Assembly: GCA_039679805.1 (NCBI GenBank) | Contig: JBDKUD010000265.1 | Span: forward strand, 1 to 33,713 | Origin: JBDKUD01 sp039679805 | Lineage (GTDB): Bacteria; Bacillota; Syntrophomonadia; Syntrophomonadales; Syntrophomonadaceae | Direction of reading: 5' to 3' | DNA length: 33,713 bases | Shown: positions 32,545-33,713 of the stretch, piece after piece | Layout of the letters: every line of letters starts with the position of its first letter | Position numbering within the stretch: the first letter of the stretch is position 1 | Made by a program: the position numbers and the translations under genes | Notes under the pieces: generated by a model | What the model saw: only the letters and a program-made list of their open reading frames with translations | What the model was told of the DNA's origin: nothing | The model's database searches: none

Positions 32545-32588
32545 AACTCATCCTCCCAATGACGTATAATTATTATTCCTATAAAAAT

Positions 32589-32678
32589 AATAGAGATTGA
32601 GACGAAAAAAATATTTAGGTCAGGAAGATCTCTCATCAATCCTCAAAATAGCACCTATAATAGGTGTCATTCTCTATT
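32589..32678 (-). promoter_or_regulatory. Possible structured leader of the PLP-enzyme gene
   Basis: On the - strand AATAGAGA (32678-32671) can pair with TCTCTATT (32596-32589), closing a 90-base domain that contains the hairpin CACCTA-TTA-TAGGTG. The predicted transcript starts near 32698, so the leader is about 150 bases. It does not match the S-box or T-box consensus. Confidence 0.35.
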
Positions 32679-32704
32679 GCCAAGTAAACCAATAAGATAA
32701 ATAT

Positions 32705-32732
32705 AGTATATGACAATATTTCAAAATTGCAA
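32705..32732 (-). promoter_or_regulatory. Promoter of the PLP-enzyme gene
   Basis: On the - strand TTGCAA (32732-32727) and TATACT (32710-32705) are 16 bases apart. It drives the gene starting at 32544 and perhaps cysK-metQ beyond it. Confidence 0.6.
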
Positions 32733-32778
32733 GTAGAAATTTTTAAAAAATTAAATATTAATTCAGGATTATAAATAG

Positions 32779-32807
32779 TTGACAATTAGCAAAACTGAAG
32801 TTATCTT
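32779..32807 (+). promoter_or_regulatory. pdxS promoter
   Basis: TTGACA (32779-32784) and TATCTT (32802-32807) are 17 bases apart, 60 bases before the pdxS start. The -35 is a perfect consensus match. Confidence 0.6.
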
Positions 32808-32868
32808 ATACTAAACCTAGTATATTGATTGGAATTATATCATACAAATAAGTATTGGAGGAATTACG

Positions 32869-33713
32869 ATGTCTGAGAAGGGAACGTTTGCTGTAAAGGG
32901 AGGATTAGCCCAGATGCTCAAGGGTGGGGTAATCATGGATGTAACTACTCCTGAACAGGCGAAAATAGCTGAAGAAGCTGGAGCTTGTGCAGTTATGGCT
33001 TTGGAGAGGGTTCCGGCTGATATTCGAGCTGCCGGCGGAATAGCGCGTATGGCTGACCCTACCATAATATTAAGAATAATGGATGCAGTAACCATACCAG
33101 TAATGGCCAAATGTAGAATAGGACATTTTGTAGAAGCACAGATTCTAGAATCTCATGGAGTTGATTATATTGATGAAAGTGAAGTATTAACCCCAGCTGA
33201 TGAACGCTTTCATATTAATAAAAACGATTTTAATGTTCCATTCGTATGTGGAGCCAGAAACCTGGGAGAAGCTCTTCGCCGGATAGGAGAGGGTGCTGCT
33301 ATGATAAGGACCAAAGGGGAACCAGGTACAGGTAACATAGTAGAAGCAGTTCGCCATATGCGTCAGGTCATGGATGATATACGTTGGTTGAAGGGCTTGC
33401 CTGAAGAAGAATTGATGAGTGCTGCTAAACAATTGGAGGCACCCTATGAGTTGGTGCGAGAGGTTGCTATTAGTGGACACCTGCTGGTGGTGAATTTTTC
33501 TGCAGGGGGTATAGCCACTCCGGCTGATGCGGCATTGATGATGCGGCTGGGAGCAGAAGGAAACTTTGTCGGCTCAGGTATATTTAAATCCAGTGACCCG
33601 ATGAAAAGAGCCCGGGCCGTTGTTGCTGCTACTACTTATTTTAAGGATCCTGCGGTACTTGCCGAGGTATCCAAAGATTTAGGCGAAGCTATGACGGGAA
33701 TAGATATTAGTAC
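32869..33713 (+). CDS. pdxS: Pyridoxal 5'-phosphate synthase subunit PdxS, 3' end cut by window
   Basis: Synthase subunit that makes PLP from ribose 5-phosphate, glyceraldehyde 3-phosphate and ammonia supplied by PdxT. 281 codons of the usual 294 or so are present; the frame is still open at the last base. Catalytic residues fall at the standard positions: Asp24 in VIMDVTT, Lys81 in VMAKCRIGH and Lys149 in IRTKGEPGTGN. GGAGG lies upstream of the ATG at 32869. pdxT would be expected just beyond the window. PLP is the cofactor of the two enzymes encoded to its left. Confidence 0.97.
   Translation, partial: MSEKGTFAVKGGLAQMLKGGVIMDVTTPEQAKIAEEAGACAVMALERVPADIRAAGGIARMADPTIILRIMDAVTIPVMAKCRIGHFVEAQILESHGVDYIDESEVLTPADERFHINKNDFNVPFVCGARNLGEALRRIGEGAAMIRTKGEPGTGNIVEAVRHMRQVMDDIRWLKGLPEEELMSAAKQLEAPYELVREVAISGHLLVVNFSAGGIATPADAALMMRLGAEGNFVGSGIFKSSDPMKRARAVVAATTYFKDPAVLAEVSKDLGEAMTGIDIS

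Noticed and set aside
1..33713. CRISPR arrays, tRNA, rRNA or intact transposase genes
   Set aside because: No regularly spaced repeats, cloverleaf sequences, rRNA blocks or transposase motifs were seen.

Overview
The window looks like the chromosome of an anaerobic, low-to-mid GC, Gram-positive bacterium of the Clostridia. The pilMNO, tldD/tldE, aroQ, aminopeptidase P, efp order, strong AGGAGG-type ribosome sites, frequent TTG/GTG starts and an APS-reductase route of sulfate assimilation all fit that group. A syntrophic, Syntrophomonas-like member is my guess, but nothing here proves it.

Bases 1-5660 hold the end of a type IV pilus locus on the + strand: the 3' part of a prepilin peptidase, two small pseudopilins, a large PilX-like protein and the PilM-PilN-PilO inner-membrane platform, closed by a strong intrinsic terminator. 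Bases 5881-11492 are housekeeping: tldD-tldE, aroQ, an M24 aminopeptidase P, efp and a small zinc-ribbon protein.

From about 11.6 kb the content becomes accessory. An arsR-arsM pair carries ArsR-like operators. It is followed by a decayed metK remnant that still has a good promoter and an attenuator-like leader, and by a divergent second Lgt on the - strand. Next comes a divergent membrane and metal-linked cluster: an unnamed membrane protein (-), a Met-rich FixH/YtkA-like exported protein (+) and a FixG/CcoG-like polyferredoxin (+). Its two promoters carry matching tandem boxes of the type bound by OmpR/PhoB-like response regulators. A decayed Cys-rich fragment and a small Met-rich membrane protein follow.

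Bases 17894-29156 on the - strand form one long apparent sulfate-assimilation operon. In transcription order it encodes the sulfate-binding protein, CysT, CysW, CysA, AprA, AprB, CysD, CysN, a ThiS-like carrier, a MoeB/ThiF-like E1, a JAMM peptidase, a siroheme sulfite reductase and a TusA-like protein. Together they would import sulfate, activate it to APS, reduce APS to sulfite and sulfite to sulfide, and load the sulfur on a small carrier as a thiocarboxylate. No APS kinase or PAPS reductase is present. The last five genes resemble the HcyS/HcyF/HcyD homocysteine-forming system described from Wolinella succinogenes. The carrier ends in Gly-Gly-Gly-Ser-Lys, so it needs trimming, and the adjacent JAMM peptidase is the obvious candidate.

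Bases 29361-32544 (-) carry metQ, cysK and a cystathionine synthase/lyase-type PLP enzyme, which would consume the reduced sulfur. The window ends inside pdxS (+), which makes the PLP these enzymes need. I saw no rRNA, tRNA, CRISPR array or intact insertion sequence.
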